A DNA stretch of 64,000 nucleotides from Mactromeris polynyma (GCA_032209605.1 JASFXZ010000027.1:7335372-7399371); one strand, 5' to 3'. Positions 1 through 13,302 are shown, numbered from the stretch's first letter. Numbers and translations: made by a program. Notes: generated by a model from the letters alone, not told the origin.

Positions 1-2741
1 CATGTCTGTGACATATATCACAAAGCAGGGACATCCATGTCTGTGTCATATATCACAAAGCGGGGACATCCATGTCTGTGTCATATATCACAAAGCGGGG
101 ACATCCATGTATGTGTCATATATCACAAAGCGGGGACATCCATGTCTGTGTCATGTATCACAAAGCGGGGACATCCATGTATGTGTCATATATCACAAAG
201 CGGGGACATCCATGTCTGTGTCATATATCACAAAGCGGGGACATCCATGTATGTGTCATATATCACAAAGCGGGGACATCCATGTCTGTGTCATGTATCA
301 CAAAGCGGGGACATCCATGTCTGTGTCATATATCACAAAGCGGGGACATCCATGTCTGTGTCATATATCACAAAGCGGGACATCCATGTCTGTGTCATGT
401 ATCACAAAGCGGGGACATCCATGTCTGTGTCATATATCACAAAGCGGGGACATCCATGTCTGTGTCATATATCACAAAGCGGGGACATCCATGTCTGTGT
501 CATATATCACAAAGCGGGGACATCCATGTCTGTGTCATATATCACAAAGCGGGGACATCCATGTCTGTGACATATATCACAAAGCGGGGACATCCATGTC
601 TGTGTCATATATCACAAAGCGGGGACATCCATGTCTGTGTCATATATCACAAAGCGGGGACATCCATGTCTGTGTCATATATCACAAAGCGGGGACATCC
701 ATGTCTGTGACATATATCACAAAGCGGGGACATCCATGTCTGTGTCATATATCACAAAGCGGGGACATCCATGTCTGTGTCATATATCACAAAGCGGGGA
801 CATCCATGTCTGTGTCATATATCACAAAGCGGGGACATCCATGTCTGTGTCATATATCACAAAGCGGGGACATCCATGTCTGTGTCATATATCACAAAGC
901 GGGGACATCCATGTCTGTGTCATATATCACAAAGCGGGGACATCCATGTCTGTGTCATATATCACAAAGCGGGGACATCCATGTCTGTGACATATATCAC
1001 AAAGCGGGGACATCCATGTCTGTGTCATATATCACAAAGCGGGGACATCCATGTCTGTGTCATATATCACAAAGCGGGGACATCCATGTCTGTGACATAT
1101 ATCACAAAGCGGGGACATCCATGTCTGTGACATATATCACAAAGCGGGGACATCCATGTCTGTGACATATATCACAAAGCGGGGACATCCATGTCTGTGA
1201 CATATATCACAAAGCGGGGACATCCATGTATGTGTCATATATCACAAAGCGGGGACATCCATGTCTGTGTCATATATCACAAAGCGGGGACATCCATGTC
1301 TGTGACATATATCACAAAGCGGGGACATCCATGTCTGTGTCATATATCACAAAGCGGGGACATCCATGTCTGTGTCATATATCACAAAGCGGGGACATCC
1401 ATGTCTGTGTCATATATCACAAAGCGGGGACATCCATGTCTGTGTCATATATCACAAAGCGGGGACATCCATGTCTGTGTCATATATCACAAAGCGGGGA
1501 CATCCATGTCTGTGTCATATATCACAAAGCGGGGACATCCATGTCTGTGTCATATATCACAAAGCGGGGACATCCATGTCTGTGACATATATCACAAAGC
1601 GGGGACATCCATGTCTGTGTCATATATCACAAAGCGGGGACATCCATGTCTGTGTCATATATCACAAAGCGGGGACATCCATGTCTGTGACATATATCAC
1701 AAAGCGGGGACATCCATGTCTGTGACATATATCACAAAGCGGGGACATCCATGTCTGTGACATATATCACAAAGCGGGGACATCCATGTCTGTGACATAT
1801 ATCACAAAGCGGGGACATCCATGTATGTGTAATATATCACAAAGCGGGGACATCCATGTCTGTGTCATGTATCACAAAGCGGGGACATCCATGTCTGTGT
1901 CATATATCACAAAGCGGGGACATCCATGTCTGTGTCATATATCACAAAGCGGGACATCCATGTCTGTGACATATATCACAAAGCAGGGACATCCATGTAT
2001 GTGTCATATATCACAAAGCAGGGACATCCATGTCTGTGTCATGTATCACAAAGCGGGGACATCAATGTCTGTGTCATGTATCACAAAGCGGGGACATCCA
2101 TGTCTGTGTCATATATCACAAAGCGGGGACATCCATGTCTGTGTCATATATCACAAAGCGGGGACATCCATGTCTGTGTCATATATCACAAAGCGGGGAC
2201 ATCCATGTCTGTGTCATATATCACAAAGCGGGGACATCCATGTCTGTGACATATATCACAAAGCGGGGACATCCATGTCTGTGTCATATATCACAAAGCG
2301 GGGACATCCATGTCTGTGTCATATATCACAAAGCGGGGACATCCATGTCTGTGTCATATATCACAAAGCGGGGACATCCATGTCTGTGTCATATATCACA
2401 AAGCGGGGACATCCATGTCTGTGTCATATATCACAAAGCGGGGACATCCATGTCTGTGTCATATATCACAAAGCGGGGACATCCATGTCTGTGTCATATA
2501 TCACAAAGCGGGGACATCCATGTCTGTGTCATATATCACAAAGCGGGGACATCCATGTCTGTGTCATATATCACAAAGCGGGGACATCCATGTCTGTGTC
2601 ATATATCACAAAGCGGGGACATCCATGTCTGTGACATATATCACAAAGCGGGGACATCCATGTCTGTGACATATATCACAAAGCGGGGACATCCATGTCT
2701 GTGTCATATATCACAAAGCGGGGACATCCATGTCTGTGACA
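1..2741. repeat. 35-bp minisatellite in a DDX1 intron, about 78 copies, truncated by the window start
   Basis: A 35-base unit (core CATGTCTGTGTCATATATCA followed by CAAAGCGGGGACATC) repeats head to tail from the first base to about 2741. Units differ by a few substitutions: TCATATATCA, ACATATATCA or TCATGTATCA; CTGTG or ATGTG; GCGGGG or GCAGGG. Two units, near 375 and 1950, have lost one G. The array lies in the intron before the first visible DDX1 exon. The unit has no stop codon in any frame and 35 is not a multiple of three, so long open frames appear in all three forward frames. These are artefacts of the repeat, not genes. Confidence 0.98.
560..1749. repeat. 595-bp higher-order duplication (17 units) inside the 35-bp array
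   Basis: Units with the ACATAT variant start at 560, 700, 980, 1085, 1120, 1155 and 1190, and again at 1155, 1295, 1575, 1680, 1715, 1750 and 1785. The second set is the first shifted by exactly 595 bases, or 17 units. This shows a recent block duplication within the array, as unequal exchange or replication slippage would give. Confidence 0.85.
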
Positions 2742-2889
2742 CATTTCTAGTCTTTAGTTGAAGCTGTATCAGCTGTTATTTTAATTACCTAAAATTATTT
2801 GTTTAAACTTACAAACCTTGTTATTTGATTTCTCCATTGTGATGAAGTGAAAATTGTCAGTTGTGTCAAAACGTGGTTAGAAAGTTCTG

Positions 2890-3165
2890 TTTTGTGCCCC
2901 TACAAGTGTGTGGGGGAGGGGCACTTGGGTTTACCATGGCCAGTCCGTCCATCTTTTCGTCTCTCTGTCTGTCCCACAAAACTTGTATTGTTCATGTCTC
3001 TTGAACAATTGGACCTACAGTCTTCAAACTTGAGAGTAAAGTATATCAGCATGTGAAGTTGTGCATCCATCTTTACCAAAGTGAGTTATTTGACCAAGAG
3101 GGTAGAGATTCTTCATAGGAATATTAGTCATCATAAACTTTGGAGGAACATATTTCTACTGATAT
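2890..3165 (+). repeat. dispersed repeat with CCGTCC/GTCTGTCC core
   Basis: The stretch with GTCCGTCCATC and CTGTCTGTCCCACAAAACTT, followed by a conserved-looking tail (TTCAAACTTGAG and TGTGCATCC), resembles a family of non-coding repeats I recall as common in bivalve genomes. Related GTCC-rich pieces occur at 30985-31030 and 32625-32890. It lies inside a DDX1 intron and has no coding potential that I recognise. Confidence 0.45.
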
Positions 3166-3265
3166 TCATTTCCACTTATTCATTATCTCTTAATTGTGTA
3201 TGTAAATAATAGCTGTCTCTGATCAATGAAATGTGTATGTGCACATGTTATGTTTCATATTTAAG

Positions 3266-6200
3266 GATGGCAAAGTGAAATTCATGATCTGTACAGATGT
3301 GGCTGCCAGAGGTATTGACGTTTCTGGGGTTCCATTTGGTAAGTATTAGCCTTGAACAGAAATTATATGTGCATTTGTTCAAGATTGGAATTACAGACTT
3401 ATTATTTCTACCTCAGTAGAATACAATCACCACTGTGTTTGGCAAAAAGAAATGCCACAAAGTGTGCAGTTACCATAGTAGCACAAGGAGATATGAAAAT
3501 GTTTCTTGGTACATGTATGTACAAAAAATGATATGGACCATCTCTGCCAAACTCTGCAAGGCAACTATCAAATGTATTTGGATTATTAGAAATATATGTA
3601 ATACAGTTTGTAAATGTTTCAAAAATGTTACCAATATGTTTTCATTCATGGACATAAATTATAACCTATTTCAAAGTGTTTGTTGTGGAAGAAATAGCTG
3701 TAATGTGGGTATTTTTCTAAACATCGCCTGTTGTATTAGGTGGAGTGATCAAATATGTATACCCAACAGTTTCAAGGATACTACATCACCTGTTGTATTA
3801 GGTGGAGTGATCAAATATGTATACCCAACAGTTTCAAGGATACTACATCACCTGTTGTATTAGGTGGAGTGATCAAATATGTATACCCAACAGTTTCAAG
3901 GATACTACATCACCTGTTGTATTAGGTGGAGTGATCAAATATGTATACCCAACAGTTTCAAGGATATTACATCGCCTGTTGTATTAGGTGGAGTGATCAA
4001 ATATGTATACCCAACAGTTTCAAGGATATTACATCGCCTGTTGTATTAGGTGGAGTGATCAAATATGTATACCCAACAGTTTCAAGGATATTACATCGCC
4101 TGTTGTATAAGGTGGAGTGATCAAATATGTATACCCAACAGTTTCAAGGATATTACATCGCCTGTTGTATTAGGTGGAGTGATCAAATATGTATACCCAA
4201 CAGTTTCAAGGATATTACATCGCCTGTTGTATTAGGTGGAGTGATCAAATATGTATACCCAACAGTTTCAAGGATATTACATCGCCTGTTGTATTAGGTG
4301 GAGTGATCAAATATGTATACCCAACAGTTTCAAGGATATTACATCGCCTGTTGTATAAGGTGGAGTGATCAAATATGTATACCCAACAGTTTCAAGGATA
4401 TTACATCGCCTGTTGTATTAGGTGGAGTGATCAAATATGTATAACCAACAGTTTCAAGGATATTACACCGTCTGTTTTTAACATCTCTCATTTGTTTTAG
4501 AAACTGCTCTTGCAATCAACTTTATTAACTTCTCAATACGTGCAAATTGTTGATGTATTTGTGCCTCATCTTTTAAAACTGTTCTTATTTGCTTCAGTGA
4601 TTAATGTTACGTTACCAGATGAGAAACAGAATTATATACATCGTATTGGTAGAGTGGGAAGAGCTGAGAGGTATGTTGTTCTGTATAGCCCTCCTTGTAG
4701 TCACAGTTGCTGGTTTTGAGAGTGTACCATTGTTTTGTGTTAGTAATTTGTCCAGGTTTCAATGCCATGACATTGCCTGGTTGTAAAGAGTTATGCACTC
4801 AGAAGCACTCAGTTACTTGTACCAAATTAATGCAGCATCATGGGGAGGCCGGGCATTGCTTATTGTGATGCTGGTAAATTAGATAAAACAACCTACATTC
4901 CAAATTATGGTAAGAACCATGGGTCAACGTCTGTACAACTTTTGACCACTCTGTCTCTCAAATCCATCATGTCAGCAGTATTCATTTCAGCCTCTGTATT
5001 ATGTAAATAAAGGCCTTGCATTTGAAGTTGGTAAGACTGTATAGCCAGTGAATGGATTAGATTGCTGATCATATATTAATTGATTGGAATTCCGTCACAT
5101 CTGTAATTGTCTAGATATTGTCTGTTCAGTTTACAACAATTTATAAGTCTGGATTATGCATTATACCCCTGTGGCAATCTGATAAAACTGTGAATCAAAC
5201 AATGTCTGAATAAATACAGACTGACCATTAGTTGAATATCCTGTATGAATGATTTTTGTTACAATTTGATTGGTCAGTTGTTTTGTATGTATGTCCATCT
5301 TGCAATGGTCATCTATAAGATCTCTGCCAATCTAAGGCTTTTTTAAATCAGAATTTATAATGTCATGAGATATACAGACATGCAAAAATGTTATAATATG
5401 GTCATTCCATGTCTGTTTGAAGTTCAAATGTTTTACAGATTCTGTCAAGGTTTTCTTTCACCCAATCAGGACCCATGACTATGACTTCCCTTTTACAAAA
5501 TGTACCAGTTGTTGTTTATATAAGCACTTTAATGATATTGCTAAAATTGAAAGGGTACATGATGTTTTACAGATAGTCAATGATGCTCTCTTTAGAAACC
5601 TGGTATTGTTCATGGATTTTGGATTGTCTGTTAAATAAGCTATAATTATATGTGGAACGGGTCATTCACTGATGTTGTTTTAACTCATGGTCTAATCCAT
5701 GTGTGACTGTTACCATAATTGTTCTACTAGTATTGTGTTATGGTTTCTCTGTCCATTTGTTTTAAGGCCAAATTTCATCCTTGCAAACATTTGGATGCCT
5801 TCTTTTCTGCTTTTTCAGTTAAGTTCTGTGAATTAGTGAAATTTTTATTTCATATTGTCCTTCATGGCTAGGCTAGTCAGAATGCACGTGTTAAGGGTCT
5901 ACTCAGGTATCTGCCAACTGTGTGTAGAGGTTGAATCTCACATGTAACTCTGATCTTTTTTAATAAGAGTCATGTTCACCTATTTGATATCTGCAATATA
6001 GCTGGTACGGTACCAATGTTCTTAGAGAGGTAGTGAGTTGTAGCAGTAATTTATTTTGATTTTGATATTGTGAATTATCCTTTCATTTAGATGCGTGCCA
6101 TAGACATCTTATGAGGTTTACATTTCGCAACTTATTTATTTTGCAAGAGCATGACTTTAATGTTCTCCATCCTTTTATGAGTTATGGGCTCTTAAAATTG

Positions 6201-9200
6201 TGCTACAGATATGATAAACTTTATAAAACGTTTTCAAAATTCTGTTCATCAAAAACTGCCTCTCATTAGTAAGCGTAACTAAAAAAGAAAACTTCTGCAA
6301 CACGGTATTTCACACCCATAATTTTACAATAATGTGATTTATTGAAGGAATGTTTGTATCATGCCAATTGTGTTGTTCCATCTCCATCGTCTTCATCTTG
6401 ATGGTGATTATTCCTCAAGCACATATTTGACTGGCTTTAATTGTCTGTTGGGCATACCCTAAACCCCCCCCCAGTGGTGTTTTTTCAACCATCATTTATG
6501 GTTGTAACTTCTGGCCATTTTACTTTTGGAATTCTTTACATGTGTGTATATATTCCATGTCTCCGTGTCATTTTGGGGGTGCTGTGCATCTAGCATTTTC
6601 TGTTTGACTTCTTTGTTTATTTCTACAAGTACACACCAACTTTCTGACATTCTGTTCTTGAGCTCTCAACCCTTTGTGTCATGTTTTGATTTTAACCAAT
6701 TCTGAAAACTTTTTTCAGAGATAAGGGATTTGTTTCTAAATTCGAGCTCCTGTTGACAATATAATGATCTATTAATTCTAATTATACTTCACGTTGTGTC
6801 GGCATGCAAACACGGATCAAATATTTCCTGTCTGCGAAAATGTTTCTTCTTATTTTTGTTAATTTACTTCGTGAGAGATTTCTCCCTGTTGAAGAAGTTT
6901 GAGAAATTAATTCCACAAATAGTATGCGTAATGACAACATTAGGCACGGAGATTGAAGCATAGTGAAAGGCTTTCATCTTATTAAACATCTGATTTTCTT
7001 TGATCTTATGCTTTGGGATTATGTGTTATACATCAAAGTTGTTTCTTTGCTTCACTCACCAGAAGGATGCGATTTGCTTTCCTCGACAGTTTTGTACTCT
7101 GCATTTATTGATCGATGTTATGCAAAAAACGTATTTGTCATATTCGTCTAATGTTAGTTTGTTCAAGACCAGTTCTTTTTGCATCAGTTAATGTTCCATT
7201 ATTTCCAAATGTATGATTAAATAGTTCTGATTCCATATAATTATAATGTCTCATTCATTGTATTTGTTTCATTGATTGAAGATGGAATTGTTTTCAGATA
7301 GAACATATCAATATAAAACCTAGTCAAGAGGCACACTGCCCTTTCTTGTTTTAGTAAAACATTTCATCATTTTTGTTGATGGTATTCAAACAACACTCTT
7401 GAACTGTAAATGACTTACAACACTGGAAAACACATAAAGAACCACTGCTGCGACAATTCGCAATTTCCCCATTTCTTGTTGGCTTGATTTAATTGAAACA
7501 GTTAGTATTATTGTCAAGAGTATTGCTCAAATTTGAGGTCTCAAATCTGAACTTCTATGGTACATGTATGTTTAATTCCTTATATGATTTTGTTTTATTG
7601 ATCTATTTCTGTGTAGGTTGCCATCATTAACTTTTCTAATGTTATATTTCAGGATGGGTCTTGCAATGTCCCTTGTTGCATCAGTCAAGGAAAAGGTAAC
7701 TAATTCATTTATAAATTTCATATTATAGACCGAAATTTCTGTTATCAGTCAAATCTTGTGTTTCTAAGCAAAGAACGTTGTCGTCTTTAAATTGTAGAAA
7801 GTTGTCTCTTGTTTTTCAGAAGAAAATAGGTGTAGTGGGGGGGGGGACAAAGCCACATTCAAAACTTAGAACTTTTCTAGACAGATCTAGGCAAAAGGCG
7901 GGGGAGGAGGTACACGCATGGAGGAACACAAAATTATAATAAACTAACCCGGGTACACATACCGGGCGGGTACAAAAACGGAAGCATCAATAATTTCAAC
8001 AACATGAAAATGGAACAACATGGAACGGCAAGACAAAGCAACAAGAATTAGGACCAAACAAAAACATACAACCTTGAAACTGTCAGTAAAAGTGCTGTCA
8101 ACTATCTGCCATTTATAACTGCATTACCATTGAGCAACAGACAGCTTAAAACAATTACTCAAACAAGCTATTTTGTGTTCATTACTTTCATAGGTATGGT
8201 ATCATTCTAACTGTACAAACCGGGGACGTGGATGTTACAATACCAACCTGACTGATAGAGGTGGTTGTTGTATATGGTACAATGAACCTCAGGTGAGTGG
8301 CGTTGAACAATTTTGTGACATTTGTGCTCTGAATGTCTGCTATGTTCTTGCCTGTTCCGAATGGTGATGATGCTATGAGATAAAGCAATGTTGGCATCAA
8401 TATGATCAAGTATTTTGTCATGTTTGTTGGTTACATTTCATTCTTGCTTATCTGGCTAGAATTGGTTCCAAAAGATTTTTAACCCGTTTAAGAATTTATT
8501 CAACTGAGGTCGTTATATACTTAGTGCATCTGTGTCCTAAAACAGTTGAACTGAATGATATGTTACTGTGCTGAATGTTCTAAATGTCAACATGCATAGT
8601 TCATCAAACTGGCCAAGCTATCAAGTTTGTATAGCAAGTTCACGCAACATTTCCCGACTATCAGACGAATGGTCAACTACTTATAATTAAAGAAGTCTGG
8701 ACATAAGACATTCATCTTGCGTCTGATAAGTGCTTTTAGTATGTCTGTATCCAATTCCTGTTATTGCCATTCAACAATTTTGCCTGCAAATTCATTGGTA
8801 ACTCTGATGAGAAATATATTGCTTTTGTCTGTGACAAATCCATGAGTCTGAATTCATTTCCCAATCATAACTTCACATGTGGTGCACATTTCTAATGCAT
8901 ATTGTACCAATTTGAAATTATAAGCCTCAAGAATATTATTTGTATTCATTTTCTTGTAATGGAAAGACAAACAATGCATGTTTACGTTTGTGTCTTTGTG
9001 TATATCAAATTTATTGTTACATAAGATTTTCTTTTTACAATACACCATAATAGAAATTGGGTGTTTGATGTTTTGGGAACAATGGAATTGAAATCTCTGT
9101 ATGGATACTCCTGTATAACTTCCAGGTTTATTATCTATGGGTTGTTCATTCTGTAGTGAATGAAGTCCTACTTAACCAAACAAAACGATAATCTAAATGA

Positions 9201-10286
9201 ATATGATATTTTCTGTTTTAGTTGCTTATAAAAGATTGCAATGACATAATAATGTTTGAACCACTTATATTAGGATATAAATTTGGTTCCTGTCTGGCAT
9301 AAATATCTCTCTGTAATGTTACTATTCACCAGAGTGTTGTTTTGATAGGCAATTAAGTTATGCCCGGTTTGCTCAGTTGATAATTAATTCCATGAAAACT
9401 GGTTATGTCTACTGAATGCCATGTTTAATTGAATGTTGAAAAAAAACTAACTCAATGCAATAAAACAAAAAGAAATTCAGTGCATTAAAACTACTGTGTA
9501 GACTGAAACGCATTATTTATTTGTTGATTTCAGTTGTTGGCTGATGTAGAGGAACATTTAGATGTCACCATTGATAAGATCAAACCTGATATAAAAGTTC
9601 CTATTAATGAATTTGATGGTAAAGTTACATATGGACAGAGAAGAAAAGCTGGAGGTAATATCTTGATACCCTTGACATAGCGTCGTTTTTAATTTGCAAC
9701 GACCTTCAGAAACGTTCAGCTTATTTGCCATATTTGTCTCGAGGTGCTTTATGATTCGTCTACCACAACGACAATGTTCATTAATTTGACAAAATCTCAT
9801 CATCTCGTTTCCTCATTTAATCTGAAATATGTTTCTTTGCATCAATTTGCACTGTATCGTGCTGTTAGATTGGCCACCAACAGGTGCATGAACTTTCAGG
9901 ACCGATCAATGCCAATTTAGGTAAGGAAATACTTTATGCGTAAATGCCTTAAGCTATAACTGCTGTTTAGTTTTCTTTTCTTTCATAATACTACCGCGGC
10001 TTTTTCTGCGTCAAGCTTACAGACAAATACGATCATTTCAATAACCCTATTTTGAATTGCAACGGCCTAAGTAATATATTCAAATGTTCGCGGTTTATCA
10101 AACCGCAATAGAAGTAAATTAAAATGGAGTTATCTGTTAAATGTTGGGTATATGTTTGCAGGAAGTGGATACAAGGGTCATGTGGAATCTCTGGCCCCTG
10201 CTGTAATGGAGCTAGCTAAACTGGAGAAGAAGGTTCAGACTTCATTTATTGAACTCAAGTACAAGAAGAAATTCTCTCAACGATAA
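3266..10286 (+). CDS. DDX1: DDX1, ATP-dependent DEAD-box RNA helicase, C-terminal exons (5' part outside the window)
   Basis: DDX1 is a DEAD-box helicase with a SPRY insertion, known from tRNA-ligase complexes and RNA and DNA-break metabolism. Six exons are visible: 3266-3338, 4598-4670, 7653-7695, 8194-8292, 9534-9654 and 10162-10286. All have AG/GT borders and compatible phases, and together they encode 177 residues plus TAA. The first exon carries helicase motif V (TDVAARGID). The second carries [12 protein letters not shown] and motif VI ([11 protein letters not shown]). The later exons encode the DDX1-specific tail, including KEKVWYH, the Cys-rich RGRGCYN segment, [29 protein letters not shown] and [10 protein letters not shown]. 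This order matches my recollection of animal DDX1 (about 740 residues), so this is roughly the last quarter. The ATPase domain and the SPRY domain lie upstream of the window. No frame damage is seen, so it should be functional. Confidence 0.96.
3725..4470. repeat. 62-bp minisatellite, about 12 copies, in a DDX1 intron
   Basis: The unit starts CCTGTTGTATTAGGTGGAGT and ends GGATATTACATCG, 62 bases long. It repeats about 12 times between exons 3266-3338 and 4598-4670. The first units read CTACATCAC and later ones TTACATCG. A GTATAAGG variant recurs at 4101 and 4349, four units apart, hinting at block duplication. Each unit contains a near-palindromic GTATAC. Confidence 0.95.
6610..7215 (+). repeat. 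paralogous block 1a in a DDX1 intron, similar to 23820-24360 and 34555-34980
   Basis: The segment with CCTGTTGACAATATAATGAT and ATCAAATATTTCCTGTCTGC, then GAAAATGTTTCTTC, matches 23910-24120 closely. Its downstream part (TTGTTCAAGACCAGTTCTTT) matches 24293 onward. A more diverged copy starts near 34555. There is no coding signal. It may be an old segmental duplicate of DDX1 intron DNA or a large dispersed repeat. Confidence 0.6.
8590..9060 (+). repeat. paralogous block 1b in a DDX1 intron, similar to 24700-25130
   Basis: The segment containing TATCAAGTTTGTAT, CTGATAAGTGCTTTTAGTA, CCATTCAACAATT and CATTTCCCAAT is matched in the same order at 24700-25130. It lies between the DDX1 exons 8194-8292 and 9534-9654. 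Together with block 1a it shows that two intron pieces of this gene have collinear relatives 16-17 kb downstream, without the exons between them. Confidence 0.6.
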
Positions 10287-12330
10287 ACAATAAATCCATG
10301 TACCAATTGTGAAGCAGATTGCCTCGTAACTGAATATCTTCCAATGATTTCTGTCCCTCAACAAAGTTGAAACTATTGTTTTTGTTTCAGCTATGTTTTA
10401 TGTTGTTGATTTGTTATATTGGCTTAACCATCAATGTTGATACCGTACAAATAGTCCGGCGATATTTTCTAGCTTAACATTCGGGTATATACGTTCGGGT
10501 ATATACGTTCGACTAACTACTTACTGACCAAAAGTATGGCTTTAAAAAATGAAATGTATTATAGACATGTTTTTAAATAGTAACATATACAGTTACCTTT
10601 TTAAATGTTTGAGGAAACACTTCTGAAATGCTATACTTAAGAGAAATGTGTTGCTCCCCCCTATATATCTTGGATTAAAATGTTGTAACCTGTCTACGTT
10701 TATCAATATTCCTGCATAAAACTGTAAATGATTAGCATATGATCACATTAATTTATTTTTTCTTTTCCATTGGTGTTGCGAATATTTATCATTGTATCAT
10801 AGTGCTTGTTCATAGTTGTGTTCTATGGTTTGTTGACCTTTTTAGGTATGTCCGCCATGTACAATGAATGTGTTCATTGTTGTAAAGTGCTCTAAATGTG
10901 TTCTCGTGACACATTATTTATGGCTGTGGTCTGGTTTGTCAATATTTAAATCATGAATGGTTGTCTCATATTGTGATTAAATTCATATATGGTATTAGAC
11001 TTTCGTATTTTGCCATGATATCAAAAGCTGTTTCAACATTGTACTATAGGTAAATTAACCTTTGTAATGACATATTCAGTTTACTGTTTAAAAATTGTTA
11101 TAACTTAACGTCTTAAAGTAAGAATCCCTCTACTCAGACAACTGTTGATTTTGGTATAATAAAATGCCTCTGAAAACCAGAATTTGTTTAACCTTCTAAT
11201 TAGTCTAGTCTGGTGATACACTGTTGGTGCACATCTAAGTTGTATGTCTGTGTTTCTGTATACATGTACATGTACTTAAAAGCAGAATGAAATGTCGAGA
11301 CAGCAGTGTTTAATGTCAGTGTTGTTGATTGACCCGTATTCACCTTAGCTCCAAGTCTCTAGTTCGCGCTAAGTATATATCTTACTACTGTGACCCTCTA
11401 TCCAAGTGTTACAACAGTTTCGTAAATGTCATCCCTATTTAGTATCAAAGAATAGTTTAAACAAGTTCAATCTTTACAAGCACATTTCTCAACTTTTGTT
11501 TGCATTTCCTCACTCTCTACGATGTGTCGTCATATTCACCTCCGTCATTTTCTATTTGATTTATCATTTCCATTAAAGTATGTAATTAGTCGGTACTTTT
11601 GTCGGCTTGGACTAGTAATATAACACATTGGTGTGTTTAAAATATCTATTTTAGTCTCCCTGCTCATAATGACATATCTTCTGTGCTTTTTCGAACTGGA
11701 AATTATTTGATGTCATGAAAACTTCTGATTTATGGCATTTGTCACTCAGATGCCTTTATCATTAACTAGGTCAAAGAACATCTAAAGGAAACCCTAAAAT
11801 AGTGACATTTCCTCATTTGCAGAGGAAAATGAGAGGGCAATGGACTATAAATCTGCTAGAAGGTCTTAATTTCGGATGTTTTAGATATAAATGTCTGTAA
11901 TCCATGTGTGTTTTTAATACATTTTGAATGAATCGACGTCATCGCTCCCTGCGTATACTCTGATGGTAGAAGCATTAGTCTTAGTGTTTTTACGACCAGT
12001 TCAAACACTGATTTACTGTCGACCGTCTGCCAACAGGAATACGAGAATCTACTGACATGTTTATGTATATACTACATTTGAGAATGGTGTGAATGACTAC
12101 TATTTACAAGGATCAACATCAGTATGAAGTGTGCAAAGTCAATTTTGTTGTGCTATGATTTGATTGTATTATAAGTGACAAATAATTATCTAATACATGT
12201 TTTCGACAGGAAATAGACAATGTATATGAAGCAAAATACTTTATCTTAATGGAGTTTTATTAGGTTAATTTGAACGTTCTGGTACCTGTTCCACACAAAT
12301 CCTTATATGTTGCTTGATTTTTAGCTCACC
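10287..12330 (+). other. DDX1 3' untranslated region and downstream DNA
   Basis: No further coding exon is seen after the TAA at 10284-10286. An AATAAA at 10289 is too close to the stop to be the likely signal. Another AATAAA at 11158-11163 gives a plausible 3' UTR of about 0.9 kb. The rest to 12330 is AT-rich single-copy-looking DNA in which I see no gene. Confidence 0.5.
11158..11163 (+). terminator. candidate polyadenylation signal for DDX1
   Basis: A canonical AATAAA hexamer lies about 870 bases after the DDX1 stop codon, on the same strand. It is chosen over the AATAAA at 10289-10294, which sits only three bases beyond the stop. Inference from position only. Confidence 0.35.
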
Positions 12331-12855
12331 TGAGCACGACATGCTCATGGTGAGCTTTTAGGATCGATGAATATCCGTCGTCGTGCGTCAACATTTTCTT
12401 TAAACAACATCTCCTATACCACTGAATGGATTTTGTTCAAATTTCACAGGAATGATCCTTGGGTGGACCTCTTTCAAAGTTGCATAAATCATTCTGGTCT
12501 GCTGCATAAGTAGGTCACAGGAGCTACAAATAGATTTTAAAAGTAAACTTTGAATATCTTCTTGTCCAAAACCCTTAGGTCTAGAACTTTGATATTTGAT
12601 GGTCCTCTTTCAAAGTTATATAAATGGTTCCGGTCTGTTGCATAAGTAGGTCACTGGAGCTAACAATAGATTCTAAAAGTGTAAACTTAGAAAATCTTCT
12701 TGTCCCAAACCAGAAGGCCTAGAGCTTTGATATTTGGTGTTAAACATTGTCTAGTTGTCCTCTTAATAGATTGCATGAATTATAAAGTTCGATAAAAAAA
12801 CATGGCAGTGTATTCAGGTGAGCGATATAACGGCCATCATGGCTCTCTTGTTATT
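12330..12855. repeat. dispersed non-autonomous element with CACCTGAGC/GGTGAGC ends
   Basis: It begins TTAGCTCACCTGAGC and continues into a short hairpin (TGAGCACGACATGCTCA then GGTGAGCTTTT). It ends CAGGTGAGCGATATAACGG followed by CATGGCTCTCTTGTT, so the two termini are inverted relative to each other. An internal segment is partly duplicated: TTGCATAAGTAGGTCAC-type text appears near 12510 and again near 12640. I recall this element as abundant in bivalve genomes. Non-coding. Confidence 0.65.
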
Positions 12856-13064
12856 ATATCCATGAAAAAACACTGTCAATTAACTGGTATGCTATATCAT
12901 AACTGTTCTATCAGATTGGTTAAGGATGTATTGTTACGATGTTAAGAACCGATCTTGTTTGATAGCCTGGCAATTAAATAAACTCGAAAGAAACTGATTC
13001 TATTTTGTCTTGTTTTATCTTTATTGAGCTTTAAACTTGTCGGATGTCAGCATGATCACTGGTC

Positions 13065-13302
13065 TTGTTTTTTGCTCGATTGTTTTACTGATAAATGATT
13101 ACACTTTTCTGTGATAGATAACGTGATGATCGAAGAAATGTTTCTTAATGATAATGAATGGTTACTGGACATGTTTTTTGCTCGATTGTTTTACTGATGA
13201 TTTTTTTTCATTTGCAACTCCTTGGAAGAACCATTACACTTTTCTGTGATAGATTACGTGATGATTGAAGAAACGTTTCTTAATGATATTGAATGGTTAC
13301 TG
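13065..13302. repeat. imperfect tandem duplication of about 100-134 bp
   Basis: TTTTTTGCTCGATTGTTTTAC appears near 13068 and 13172, and CACTTTTCTGTGATAGAT followed by AACGTGATGATCGAAGAAAT near 13103 and 13237. Both halves end with GAATGGTTACT. The second copy has a 30-base insertion (CATTTGCAACTCCTTGG). No gene is seen. Confidence 0.75.

Noticed and set aside
1..2741. CRISPR array
   Set aside because: There are no unique spacers, the repeats are directly adjacent and vary by drift, and the surrounding gene is animal.
1..2761. Long open frames (up to 387 codons) with 35-residue periodicity
   Set aside because: They exist in all three forward frames because a 35-bp repeat without stop codons cycles the frame. 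They lie in a DDX1 intron.
3435..3863. 142-codon frame
   Set aside because: It runs through a DDX1 intron and into the 62-bp array and shows no domain.
8188..8421. 77-codon minus-strand frame
   Set aside because: It overlaps a true DDX1 exon on the opposite strand and is a shadow frame.
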